Under the pieces are notes generated by a model. That model did not search any database and was not told where the DNA came from. It saw only the letters and a list, made by a program, of their open reading frames with translations. Source: Ladona fulva (lineage: Eukaryota; Arthropoda; Insecta; Odonata; Libellulidae). Taken from it: 64,000 bases of DNA. The stretch is taken from the NCBI GenBank assembly GCA_000376725.2, contig KZ308284.1, positions 919,302 to 983,301 on the forward strand, in the 5' to 3' direction. Positions 54,516 through 64,000 of the stretch are shown piece by piece. How positions within the stretch are numbered: the first letter of the stretch is position 1; every line of letters begins with the position of its first letter. The position numbers were made by a program, and so were the translations under genes.

Positions 54516-55254
54516 CTTCCGCACATTTTCCCTTCGTCTCAAATAATTCTCTCCTATTTTTTCGTCTCATTCTTGTTTCACCATCGTCTCCCTTTCTCTC
54601 GGTCCTTCATTCATTTAAGTGGAGGCCACACCTGTTCCGGAGCTCCCGCCACGCATTTCGTAATCCTTGAGGGAGTCAATCATTCCAGGAGATCGAGTGG
54701 ATGCCCAATCGAAGGCAGGCCTCCTCCCGTTCTTTCCATATACATCCATCGCCATCTCCAGAGGGAGTAACAGTTTCCGAATGAATTAGGAGCTGCCCCG
54801 TTATTATTCATAGGATCGTCGCTTGGAGATTGAGAGGTTATTGCCAACCTCGAATTCTCCCCTGCGAGCGCATCAGCTGTACCGTTTCTCGGCGGAAGAG
54901 TTTTCCCCTTCCACCGATCGGTTTCCTCACTACGGTCGCGAGGAGATACATTTTTTCGCCCTTTCCCGAAGTTGCGTAAGGTTGCTCAATATTTGAAGGG
55001 AGAGAGGACGGCGTACAGGAATCGATACACTTTCGTTGGGTTTTGAAGGAAGGAATGATGAGTTGGACGAATCGGAAGGAATTACGGGGATGCTTCTCTT
55101 GAGGATGTTGAAACGCGAGTTGCCGTGGAAACGGGAGTAATCGGATTTGATGCGATATTCTCGCCTTTGTGTTTATGCGTTGTATTGTAATGGTGTCTCG
55201 AACGACACTGGGGGTTTGTTTTACTGAGGTGAGGTGTGATTTGGCTTCTTCCAT
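54516..55254. other. GC-richer unassigned DNA
   Basis: A 138-codon minus frame (54838-55254) of ordinary amino-acid composition is present, without a recognisable domain or supporting splice structure. This is one of the better places to look for an exon, but I do not call one. Confidence 0.3.
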
Positions 55255-55660
55255 TGGATTATCGTTGGACTAATTACTATTGAACTAGCCATTGGAATAT
55301 GACTTGTCATTGGAATGGTTATTGGATAATTACTTGTCCAATGGTAATTGAACTAGTACCTCATCTACCTAATAATATTTAATTATTATTAGGATAGAAA
55401 ATTTATCAAACATTTAGTAGAAACCGTGCGATATTCAGTTACCATTACCATTGGTTACATTTATACTAACCAATGCCAAAACTAACTACTGCTGCTTACC
55501 TATATCGATATACTAACCAATGGCTAATCTACTCAATGACTATAAAATTTTGAACTAATGAAATGATTACTACTAAACTAGTTAATGGCTGGTAAACTAG
55601 TAACGAAAGAAATGACTAGTTAACTTGTCAATGACCAGTGAACTACTAACTAGTCCAAAT
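55255..55660 (+). repeat. Degenerate short-unit array (CATTGG, ACTAGT words)
   Basis: Words such as CATTGGAATNNGACTTGT, AACTAGTNAATGG and TACTAACCAATGGC recur throughout at irregular 15-20-bp spacing. It looks like a minisatellite eroded by substitutions and indels. Confidence 0.6.
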
Positions 55661-55766
55661 TGAAAATGGCAGGGTAGCTACTAAACGTTTTATAAATATT
55701 CTATCCAAATAATAATTGAATGTTAATGACATAAATAGCAATACTAGAACATTGTAAAATACAACA

Positions 55767-55880
55767 GCAGTACTACTTTTTAAAAGTGCTTCGGCAGCTG
55801 AGGTCATTTCGAACGTTGCTCTCACCGGAAATCGAACCCGGGACCACCGGGAACACGTTACACACATGGCTCTCAGTGCT
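55767..55880 (-). mobile_element. tRNA-derived SINE, family A
   Basis: On the minus strand AGCCATGTGTGTAACGTGTT (A-box region), CCCGGGTTCGATTTCCGGTG (B box) and a tail GAAATGACCTCAGCTGCCGA, AGCAC then AGTAGTACTG. Confidence 0.85.
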
Positions 55881-56216
55881 ACTATCCTGATTAATCATAG
55901 TTTCGTCTCTTCTAACAATGGCTATTGTTTGTGTCGAATTTTCAAAAGTTAGCTGCATGTAAACTGAGGCTAGATAGAAAATTCAGCCATATCTTTGATG
56001 ATATCTATATAAGGAATATAGTTATGCGTAAGAAATAACTCCTTTCGAATTAAAAGATTTATAGGAAATATAATAAAATTTCAGCTACCATTTTATAACA
56101 TTTTGTGTGTAAGTAAATCAGAACATTTTTGACCCATATTAGTACGTTATTTCTAAATAAAGAACGCGCTATTTGAGGAATATGAAACTTCCATTTTGAC
56201 ATTAACGTCACGTTCT
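55881..56216. other. Unassigned AT-rich DNA
   Basis: Nothing recognised. Confidence 0.4.
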
Positions 56217-56405
56217 GTACCTGAAAGATTCGATCGACTGCATAAAATGAGAGAAACAGATGCGAGAACAAGTCGTTTTAGGGACTCATTCTTTCCGCGA
56301 ACGATACGCGATGAAAATAAGCTAAAGAGGTAACTCGAAAGCTTGGTGTTTACACCCCCTGCCACACGTCTAAAGGTGGCTTGCAGAGTATTTATGTAGA
56401 CGTAG
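56217..56405 (+). mobile_element. Jockey/CR1-like LINE C-terminus and 3' end
   Basis: The frame reads VPERFDRLHKMRETDARTSR, then FRDSFFPRTIRDENKLKR and a stop near 56330, followed by GTTTACACCCCCTGCCACAC, GTCTAAAGGTGGCTTGCAGA and GTATTTATGTAGACGTAGA. It is closely parallel to the minus strand of 19150-19300. Upstream domains are absent. Confidence 0.8.
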
Positions 56406-57210
56406 AAAATAAACGTGCTATATCGCAGATAGAGTATTATCAACATAGGGTAAATAATTACGCCAACATGTTATATCATTGATAAGATAAATTTTGGAAA
56501 ATAACTAAATCGTTTTCGTTTGAAGAATTAATTTTTTGCCATTATTTTCAACCGTAATTTTTTCTTGGTGTTTACCTAGGGTCACTTCAGCCACGTTTAT
56601 GTACGCTTCCTATTCTATGATGGAATACGATAGTCAATTGCTTTCCAAAGGACCATATTTAGAAGTGGAGGATCTGTATCTCCGATCAAATGCTCGGCCA
56701 TGCAAATTTGACCTGACTGTAGGTGGACCTGAAAAACACATCGAGAACTCTAGGTTTTTTAATTAAACAATGGAGTGAATAATTCATCGCCCTGTTAACA
56801 CAATCGTGCATCTGGGAAAATGACCCCGTTTCTCTAGGAAAGGTGCAGAAATTACTCTTTATTTCGAGGGAAATGTTTTTAAAACTCCCGTACGTGTGTC
56901 GCGGTGAGGTCGTTAATATAGAAAGAAGCGGATGGCGAGGAAAGGTCAAATGGGGGAGAGGAGTTGAATAGGGTGAGGATTTGAGGAGGGTCTGAGGGGA
57001 AATGAAGATGAAATGGGGTGGCAGCGTGTGAATATCTTCGGAGAAAGGAAAAGGAGAACGCGAAGGAAGAGGGAATGGAGGAAAAGGGAAAAGAGTCAAA
57101 CGAGGAACACTAAAAAGTACGTGTCAGACATAGTCATCCATTCATAGCTAACGTGGAAACCATACCATCATTAAACGCATTTCGGAATAAAAAAATACCC
57201 TTCGTTGGAT
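56406..57210. other. Unassigned DNA with purine-rich tract
   Basis: 56930-57110 is purine-rich on the plus strand. The 137-codon minus frame over it is Pro/Ser/Phe-rich by composition. Confidence 0.4.
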
Positions 57211-57717
57211 GAGATATTATGCAGAAAATGCGTTTCTTTGTTGTGAATATCTTTTTGCTCCGCAAGAAAAATCACAAAAATGTGAAATTTTGCGGATAAC
57301 TTGCATATTCTAAACTTACGCGTTCATCCCATCGTTTTTGTTGATTATCTATTTCACATCTTCACGATTTCTTACAAGTTTCTACAGATTTTGTTGTGTA
57401 AATAAGGATTCTTAACCAAATTTTAACTGTTGCAATGAAAGAAAAGATTCAATTAGTTGAGGGAACACGATTTCTGCTATTGTTTTGTTTATCCCCATTG
57501 TCGCTTATGCACATCTTCCATTATTGTTACTTTTATTATTACATCTTTTATTTGGCGTTGTTTACCCTCATTGTTGCTCATGCATATCCTCCATTGTTGT
57601 TACTTTTCTTGTCATATCTTCTTTTAATTGTCGTTTTCATGCTTTTTGATTCGTGTATATTCTACTTTTTCATTGTCACTCTTTCTATGATCGCGTGAAA
57701 TTTCTCTCTCGATATTA
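57211..57717 (+). repeat. Duplicated block, copy 1, ending at an N
   Basis: It starts GAGATATTATGCAGAAAATG and matches 58102-58686, which has about 78 bp more in the middle through an extra copy of a TTATTATTAC...TTTACCCTCATTGTTG unit. The first about 300 bp are nearly identical; the last 200 are more divergent. Confidence 0.85.
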
Positions 57718-57718
57718 N
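57718..57718. other. Ambiguous base N
   Basis: It sits between a block duplicated downstream (57211-57717) and a block duplicated at 61838-62282. Confidence 0.95.
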
Positions 57719-57950
57719 TTTTTTTTTTTGGAGTTGCTCTAAATGTAAGGGGTGGTTATTTCTATATTAAATTATTTATTCCGTCTTTATTTATGAGGCG
57801 TATCCTAGTCAATTTGGCAATTTTTGCAATAAACCCCAAATGAACGCATGCACACACCCACAAACAACCATGTATTGACTAGTTCGAATCCGGGACCCCA
57901 AGTGTTGCAAGATTAGCACGCTAACCATCACGCCAACGTGGCCGGCAATA
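57719..57950 (-). mobile_element. tRNA-derived SINE, family B, with poly(A) tail
   Basis: On the minus strand the head GGCCACGTTGGCGTGATGGT, TAGCGTGC (A box) and GTCCCGGATTCGAACTAG (B box-like) is followed by a body with GGGGTTTATTGCAAAAATTG and AATAACCACCCCTTACATTT, ending in an A11 run at 57719-57729 (Ts on the plus strand). A second copy is at 61838-62062. A poly(A) tail points to mobilisation by a poly(A)-recognising LINE, unlike family A. Confidence 0.8.
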
Positions 57951-58100
57951 AAAAAGTAACAAATTTAAAAAAGGTTTCTCTTATTATGGACGAAGAATCA
58001 GTTTTGTATGCCGGGAAAATAATCAAAAATTCTAATAAAGATATTTACATAACTGGAAAAATTCGCACAATAATAGTCCATTTAATTTAACATTTTTAAT
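57951..58100 (+). repeat. Block shared with 62130-62282
   Basis: 57948-58100 and 62130-62282 are identical by eye over 153 bp. The shared block ends at TTTTTAAT in both places and then diverges. Confidence 0.9.
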
Positions 58101-58101
58101 T

Positions 58102-58686
58102 GAGATATTATGCAGAAAATGCGTTTCTTTGTTGTGAATATCTTTTTGCTCCGCAAGAAAATTCACAAAAATGTGAAATTTTGCGGATAACTTGCATATT
58201 CTAAACTTACGCGTTCATCCCATCGTTTTTGTTGATTATCTATTTCACATCTTCACGATTTCTTACAAGTTTCTACAGATTTTGTTGTGTAAATAAGGAT
58301 TCTTAACCAAATTTTAACTGTTGCAATGAAAGAAAAGATTCAATTAGTTGAGGGAACACGATTTCTGCTATTGTTTTGTTTATCCCCATTGTCGCTTATG
58401 CACATCTTCCATTATTGTCACTTTTATTATTATATCTACTTTTTATCGACGGTGTTTACCCTCATTGTTGCTTATACTTATCCTCCATAATTGTTATTCT
58501 TATTATTACATCTACTTTTATTTGGCGTTGTTTACCCTAATTGTTGTTCATGCTATCTTTCATTGTTGTTACTTTTCTAGTCGTATCTTCTTTGAATTGT
58601 CGTTTTCATGCTTTTTGTTCCGTGTGTATTCTACTTTTTCATTGCTACTCTTCCTATGATCGTGTGAAATTTCTCTCTCGATATTA
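58102..58686 (+). repeat. Duplicated block, copy 2
   Basis: Partner of 57211-57717. It carries the extra 78-bp internal unit and continues into unique DNA (TACTGTTAAAG). Frames at 57435-57698, 58348-58659 and 58541-58741 are Phe/Tyr/Leu-rich readings of this low-complexity DNA. Confidence 0.85.
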
Positions 58687-60779
58687 TACTGTTAAAGTTT
58701 GTTACTCTATTGTTAACAGTGTCAACTACTTGCGTTTTTAATTTTACTGATTTCAATGTCTCGTCTCATTGCCATTGTCGTTCATATGTTTATTGTTTGA
58801 TTGTGTTCTATTATTTCGGTATATCATCTGGCCTTCTGCAGATTACTTACAGTTTTCATTTCGTTGTCTCGGTGATAGGCAACAGTTTAACTTATGAGTA
58901 TTTTAATGATACATCGGCGAGTTGACGGAAGAACATTCTTGCAATTAAACTTGCTTTTCCGACCAACTATCTCGTATATTCAAGCGAAATTTATCAACTC
59001 TAGGACATAGGAGTCGTAGTTTACCTACAAGTCCGATTTTCTTTCACATTTTTATAAATCGTGCCTAACAATTTACGTTTTCAGTCGATTCTGGAATTCT
59101 CTACTTTCAAATATCGAATTTGATCTTCATCGACACCTGCTAGTGCCTGATAACATCCATTGCTACAAACAAACGCCGTTGTGTGTTCTCAAAGCCTCCC
59201 CGAATCCTTTGAAGAAGAATTTTATAATACTTGGAACAACAGGAGTACCTTTTGTCCATAGAATTAAATGACAAAATTTGGTTCGGAATAACATTTCAGG
59301 GTTTGTTTCCTCACACAGAAGTAATCGAAGCTTTGCAGGTGCACAAAACCGCATTGATGCTTTGAAATTCTGCTGTGTGCTTTCTTGGTCTTTAATGGCT
59401 TGGAAAGTGATCAATGGTAACGCTTTTCTATTTTTTTTACCGTTACAAACTCTAGACAACTGTCAGAATGAATTGTGGGATATATTTACCTATCGAGTGG
59501 ATTGCACGTAATTTATTAGTGAAAGGATACGTTGACTATTAAGACACTTTCAATTGTAATTTAGACATTTCAACCTACTCCTTTAGGAACACGTACATAC
59601 ATTACGTAAAATGATTTATTCTAAAAATATATTATGTACACACTCCATAAATAAATGCTTACGAAAATTTTGAGTTGGAAGTAATAGTCTAATGCTTTAT
59701 TTTACTGGATTTGACTTTTTAACGCGATTAAAAATTGTATTCAAATTCACTTATACTTTTAACGCTCATAGATGATAACCTTCCGAGATGAATAATCCAA
59801 TTAATATTCGACTGCGAGTAAAATATAGAGCGTAATTCCATGCCACATTAAATTAGAGAGAAATTTAAGCTGAAAATGTAATTTAATCGAAGGAATGTTT
59901 CTCATAGTAGGAAATTCTCGCGAGAGATCGCTCAAATTTGCAGTTAACTAATATTCTTAGGCTTTGCCTTAGTGTATTCGGATAAGGTAATTTGTAGAAT
60001 TCATGGATGAGTTTTTCTGCGAAAATTTCGAGACGGTAGTTCTTACATGCTTCAGTCACTGAAGACCTGGATCGGCATTCTTCAATAACATCTTAAGGAT
60101 TGCCAAAAAGATCCAACCTTTCTTTATAATGAATGGGTAAGAATTACATAATAATACTTAAAGTAATGCTTTTACTTTCACTTTTTCCTGTATTCATTTT
60201 CACGCGTCTTCTGCATTTCATACACGAATTCACGTTATCGAATTCTACGTTATCAACTTCTGTTGAAATTAATCAATCATCGATTATAAATTTAAGTTTC
60301 GAAGGAAAATGTACATGCATACATACATAATTTAATCCCCATGTATTCTTACGGGATAATACTTGAGCACGAATTTAACAATCGCCTTGATAGTTAAGGG
60401 GACGAATTGTTTATTGGAGCAAAATTTTACGTACTTTCTTCAATAGAATCGCGATAATTTCGATGAAATAAATATAATGACGTCAATATAATGAATATGA
60501 ATCTGTATTAGTATTCCAAGACTGGGATAAGAATCAGTTTCCTTTCTTTCGATACTGGTCTCGAATTCGTAGGACCGTTATTTCTAATTTAACTTTGCAG
60601 AATAAACAAAGTCTGCAAGACATAAAAACGAACTTCTCATGGCAAAGTTTTATGGCCTCCTGCGTTCGAACCCGAGCCTTGTCAGAGATGAGGATAGTTT
60701 CCTTGAACATTTGAGCTTCGTAGAAACATAATCCAGTTTGTTTCATATCTCTACATCAAGCCGTTTCTAAGATAGACAG
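58687..60779. other. Unassigned AT-rich DNA
   Basis: No gene or repeat recognised. Frames at 59163-59459 (minus) and 59278-59511 (plus) overlap and lack motifs. Confidence 0.4.
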
Positions 60780-60885
60780 GGGGACGGACAGACAGACATA
60801 TTTTGTTTTTATGTATAATAATAATGATGAAGGTGATGATGATAATAGTATTAATAATAATAATAATAATAAATATACTTGATAA
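60780..60885 (+). repeat. Simple repeats: (GACA)n-like, then GATGAT and (AAT)n
   Basis: GACGGACAGACAGACA at about 60783-60799, then ATAATAATAATGATGA and an AATAATAATAATAATAATAA run near 60852-60872. It could be a retroelement tail. Confidence 0.75.
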
Positions 60886-61837
60886 CGAGGTAAATAATTT
60901 ATATTTAAAATGTAAGAAAGTACACTACTGGAAAGAAATTGGTTGCGGCAGATTTAACTAGGGATTGGATATAGATATCTTAGAATATGTTATAGAATAT
61001 AAGCGTCTATTAGTATAAGGAAAACTTTTGTCATAAATTAATTTTGGGGATCAATGAAATAGCAAAAAAAGTGGAATAGAAACATTCGAAAGGAAAATGA
61101 AAGATAAGAGAATGCGATGAAAATGGGGAGACAGGGAGATACGAGGGGTGTAAAACACCTCCTCCATGGGGGATAAATGTATGATTAAAGAGGTGTAATC
61201 GTAACTAAGAGCGGCCTGGAAGTGTCGCTAAAAGGACGGAGCAGTAAAGACGCTTGATGAGGTTACGCCAAGTGGACGCTGCAGGCAGAATGGGGGAAGC
61301 AGACAGTTGATGGCGGTGACAATATGTGGGCAGTCTGTCCCCTAATGACGTAACTGTGACCTCATCCCCGTCCGGCGAGATGGCTGCAGATGGCTATTCT
61401 ACGGGTCATGAAATCTTACAAACTGCCCCGGCTGTTATTCAACGTAACAGGTTCTTGTGTGGCGCTAATCGGGGCGATTCGCTTCCACCAGGTGACGAGG
61501 AGACGGCTAAAGCCGCGTTAATGGCCGGTGCTGTGTCAGAAGGCCGAGCATTGTGAAGCGGTTTGCAGCGAACTTTTTACCTTCGCGCGTTGCTTTGGCC
61601 TGAAGAGGGGGCTGTTCAACTCGGTGATTTCAACGGTGGTTTAGAAGTGAATGATTGGCACTCGGTGTAAGTTGGCGATTTCAACGATAGAGGAATTAAA
61701 TGCAATACAAACTATTTCTACCTTTCAGAAGATGGAAGAAACATGGCGGCCTTTCAGTCACTCACCTGTCGTAGTAGTAGTCCCTGTAAATAGAAGAGAA
61801 AAGAGTTTTAGTATTTTTCATATTTTTGTGTACTCTT
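60886..61837. other. Unassigned DNA with GC-richer patch
   Basis: 61130-61640 is GC-richer with a 76-codon frame (61326-61556) of plausible but unrecognised composition. Confidence 0.35.
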
Positions 61838-62062
61838 TTTTTTTTGGAGTTGCTCTAAATGTAAGGGGTGGTTATTTCTATATTAAATTATTTATTCCGT
61901 CTTTATTTATGAGGCGTATCCTAGTCAATTTGGCAATTTTTGCAATAAACCCCAAATGAACGCATGCACACACCCACAAACAACCATGTATTGACTAGTT
62001 CGAATCCGGGACCCCAAGTGTTGCAAGATTAGCACGCTAACCATCACGCCAACGTGGCCAGC
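61838..62062 (-). mobile_element. tRNA-derived SINE, family B, second copy
   Basis: It is nearly identical to 57719-57950 with the same T run at its left edge (poly(A) on the minus strand). Here the left flank (TTTGTGTACTC) is continuous sequence rather than an N. Confidence 0.8.
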
Positions 62063-62282
62063 AATTAAAAAAGGTTTATCTTATTATGGATGAAGAATCA
62101 GTTTTGTACGCCGGGAAAATAACCAAAANATAAAAAAGTAACAAATTTAAAAAAGGTTTCTCTTATTATGGACGAAGAATCAGTTTTGTATGCCGGGAAA
62201 ATAATCAAAAATTCTAATAAAGATATTTACATAACTGGAAAAATTCGCACAATAATAGTCCATTTAATTTAACATTTTTAAT
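62063..62282 (+). repeat. Two versions of one short segment, separated by an N at 62129
   Basis: 62064-62128 (AAAAAAGGTTTATCTTATTA ... CCAAAA) and the start of 62130-62282 (AAAAAAGGTTTCTCTTATTA ... TCAAAA) are the same about 65-bp sequence with a few substitutions, placed side by side. This is what two alleles joined end to end would look like. Confidence 0.85.
62129..62129. other. Ambiguous base N
   Basis: Separates two versions of the same segment. Confidence 0.95.
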
Positions 62283-62554
62283 ACCATATGGAATATGCAA
62301 TATATGAATACAATACAATATAATAGGAATACGATATATTACAATATACGATATTTATAACCTAAAAAAGTCTAAAATTACATTCAGACAAAAATACAGA
62401 TGAGAATAAATGATAAATTTAAATTGCCATAAATAACTAGTAGAATAAAACAGTAACATACAGACAGTTTTACACATATATATTCAACTAAATAAGATAA
62501 TATTTATATACGGTTACATGTATCATCGGTTCTGCGACTATATCTAAATGAACT
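62283..62554. other. Very AT-rich DNA
   Basis: ATACAATAC and ATATACGATAT words; no feature. Confidence 0.4.
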
Positions 62555-62700
62555 TCAAATGTCTTTTAGTACAGGCTGTAGAAAAATGTATTTTTCATAG
62601 TCTTCGGTCACAGTTTTTCTTTACGCTGTGATCTTATATAAGTTACTGAGGTATGAATGATGGTAAATAGTGCCATTAATTAAGGGTTCTCCTTATGGAA
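62555..62700 (+). repeat. Dispersed repeat G copy
   Basis: TGTCTTTTAGTACAGGCTGT, AAAAATGTATTTTTCATAG and CTGAGGTATGAATGATGG follow the family order of 2870-2990. Confidence 0.6.
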
Positions 62701-62738
62701 TGATACGAAAAGTGTTGAATGCTATTTAGACGTCATTA

Positions 62739-62815
62739 TCACCCATTTTCAATCCGTTGTCGGATGTAGGCCTTCCCAAGCGTTGTCCAATTGTCTCTAT
62801 TCTGTGATGTTCGTA
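62739..62815 (-). mobile_element. 3' end of an RTE-like LINE
   Basis: The minus strand reads LGKAYIRQRIENG and then stop TGA (plus 62739-62741), aligning with LGEAYIRRRIENG-stop at 32290-32331. Only the last about 25 codons are readable. Confidence 0.7.
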
Positions 62816-63889
62816 AAATAGTTACCCATAGGTACTAGATATCTTTGTTCCATATGTCGTAGATTTGAATATGCTTTGCCATTATGAACTTATTTAAATC
62901 TTATGTTCATCATAGAAGGCTTGCTGGAATTTATATTCCACTTTTTAATGTTTTTGCAATAATCCCTGACGATCAATACTATAGATAATACGTATTTAAT
63001 GTAAGTTGAAGATTTAGGATCCGGTTAGACCCAGCATACACGAAATTTTCTTTAAATAATTCTTTGGTACAGTCCATACACTCATTTTCATCTCACATCT
63101 GACACATATGAGTGTTAAAAACGATTCTTTTACGGTCCAATTGTGGACGACCTCGATTAAAATGTAACCGGAAGATGTTTACATCAATCTCTTCCAAAGA
63201 GAGCTCAGACGCAAGGAAAATACTATGCCCATACACATATATTATTCAGAGAAATTATTGCATCATAACGCATCAACACTTTCTTTTCATTCCATAATGT
63301 ATGCGATATAAGTCACTTAATATTATATGTCTACATTAGTGATAGCCACGTTGCTAATGACATTGAGTCACGGACTAATTTATAACCCCGGATGAATTAT
63401 ACATGCTCGACACTTCATTGATCATGTAAATATCATAAATCATGCGCAGCTCGTGCCAGAGCTAATGCTATTGATAAAGCATATTAAGGAGATGTAATCT
63501 CATTTTATTCAAAGGTTTTAAAAAGGGAGACAATATTGATTTTATCACCGAAATGAAACCTTGTTTAGTTAACGATAAATGATCAATTTTTCGACCGTTA
63601 TTTGTCGAGCATATCTTTCTGGTTTTTATCATTCTTCTGGACAGTTATCAAATTAATGATCAGCTTTCACTGCTACCATAATTTTTTTTAATTTCAAAGA
63701 CAAAAATTGCATTGCAAAAGAGTGCAAAAATTGTAAATTGAAAAAGCAAATACGAAAAATGATAGCGACGCATAGACATATTGAACAATGCACATGACCG
63801 AATGAGATATTAAAAGTTGGTATTTAAAAAAAAATTTATTTGTAAATATTCATTGTATTTAATCTCGCTAGTTCTTAGATTTACGGTCC
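62816..63889. other. Unassigned AT-rich DNA
   Basis: Nothing recognised; the 61-codon frame at 63112-63297 has no motif. Confidence 0.4.
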
Positions 63890-64000
63890 TGCCACCATAT
63901 CTTAATGAGTGAAATATTTATCGTTCGTGTTTTGGTACGGGATGGAGAAAAAAGTATCTTTTATATACTTTTGTCTGTCTTGTTTATGGCTGTGAGGATA
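63890..64000 (+). repeat. Dispersed repeat G copy, cut by the window end
   Basis: GCCACCATATCTTAATGAGT, then TTTTGGTACGGGATGGAGAA and AAGTATCTTTTATATAC, and GGCTGTGAGGATA. Confidence 0.6.

Noticed and set aside
54838..55254. 138-codon minus-strand frame
   Set aside because: Balanced composition makes it the least implausible unassigned frame, but there is no recognised motif and no neighbouring exon-like segment.
57850..57950. Possible tRNA gene on the minus strand
   Set aside because: It is followed by a body and a poly(A) run and has a near-identical second copy with the same tail, so it is a SINE head.

Overview
The window looks like arthropod nuclear DNA, most likely from an insect; I cannot fix the order. 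The evidence is AT-rich, gene-poor DNA full of non-LTR retrotransposon 3' ends (RTE-like, jockey/CR1-like, and an RNase H-bearing I/R1-like type), tRNA-derived SINEs, TA-flanked and hAT-type miniature inverted-repeat elements, and degenerate minisatellites. I found no convincing host protein-coding exon. The longest supported coding remnant is the RNase H end of a LINE at 10511-11170 on the minus strand. Short open frames elsewhere look like chance frames, often in purine- or pyrimidine-rich tracts.

Layout. 1-2 kb: a pogo/Tigger-like element and unassigned DNA. 2-8 kb: a 3.1 kb unit present twice head to tail with a single N at the junction; it carries an RTE tail, a tRNA-derived SINE and a C/T-rich patch. 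9-11 kb: a hAT-like element, a long purine-rich tract and the LINE RNase H fragment, whose 3' end shares its last bases with the SINE. 15-19 kb: fold-back elements with tRNA-like cores and a decayed jockey/CR1-like LINE. 20-31 kb: dispersed repeats, a 15-bp minisatellite, an RTE-like remnant, a TA-flanked element, nested SINEs with a clear 14-bp target duplication, a perfect 25-bp palindrome and a 78-bp minisatellite. 31.8-32.6 kb: an RTE-like LINE 3' end inserted in a jockey/CR1-like LINE. 33-48 kb: several minisatellites (31, 14, 38, about 123, about 122 and 18 bp units), further SINEs, and GC-richer islands without recognised content. 48-56 kb: a SINE, a 242-bp fold-back element, three copies of another repeat and a degenerate array. 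57-62 kb: a mosaic of near-identical blocks around two further Ns.

All four Ns (5103, 18308, 57718, 62129) sit at the edge of a near-identical duplicated block. I read this as assembly joins of unmerged haplotype or contig ends rather than four biological duplications, so copy numbers near them should not be trusted.

The most biologically interesting point is an apparent SINE/LINE partnership. The tRNA-derived SINE has at least seven copies here, and it ends in the same stem-loop-forming tail as the RNase H-bearing LINE at 10.3-11.2 kb. The second is a set of short terminal-inverted-repeat elements enclosing tRNA-like A/B-box modules. I saw no self-contained novel system such as an operon, defence locus or CRISPR array.
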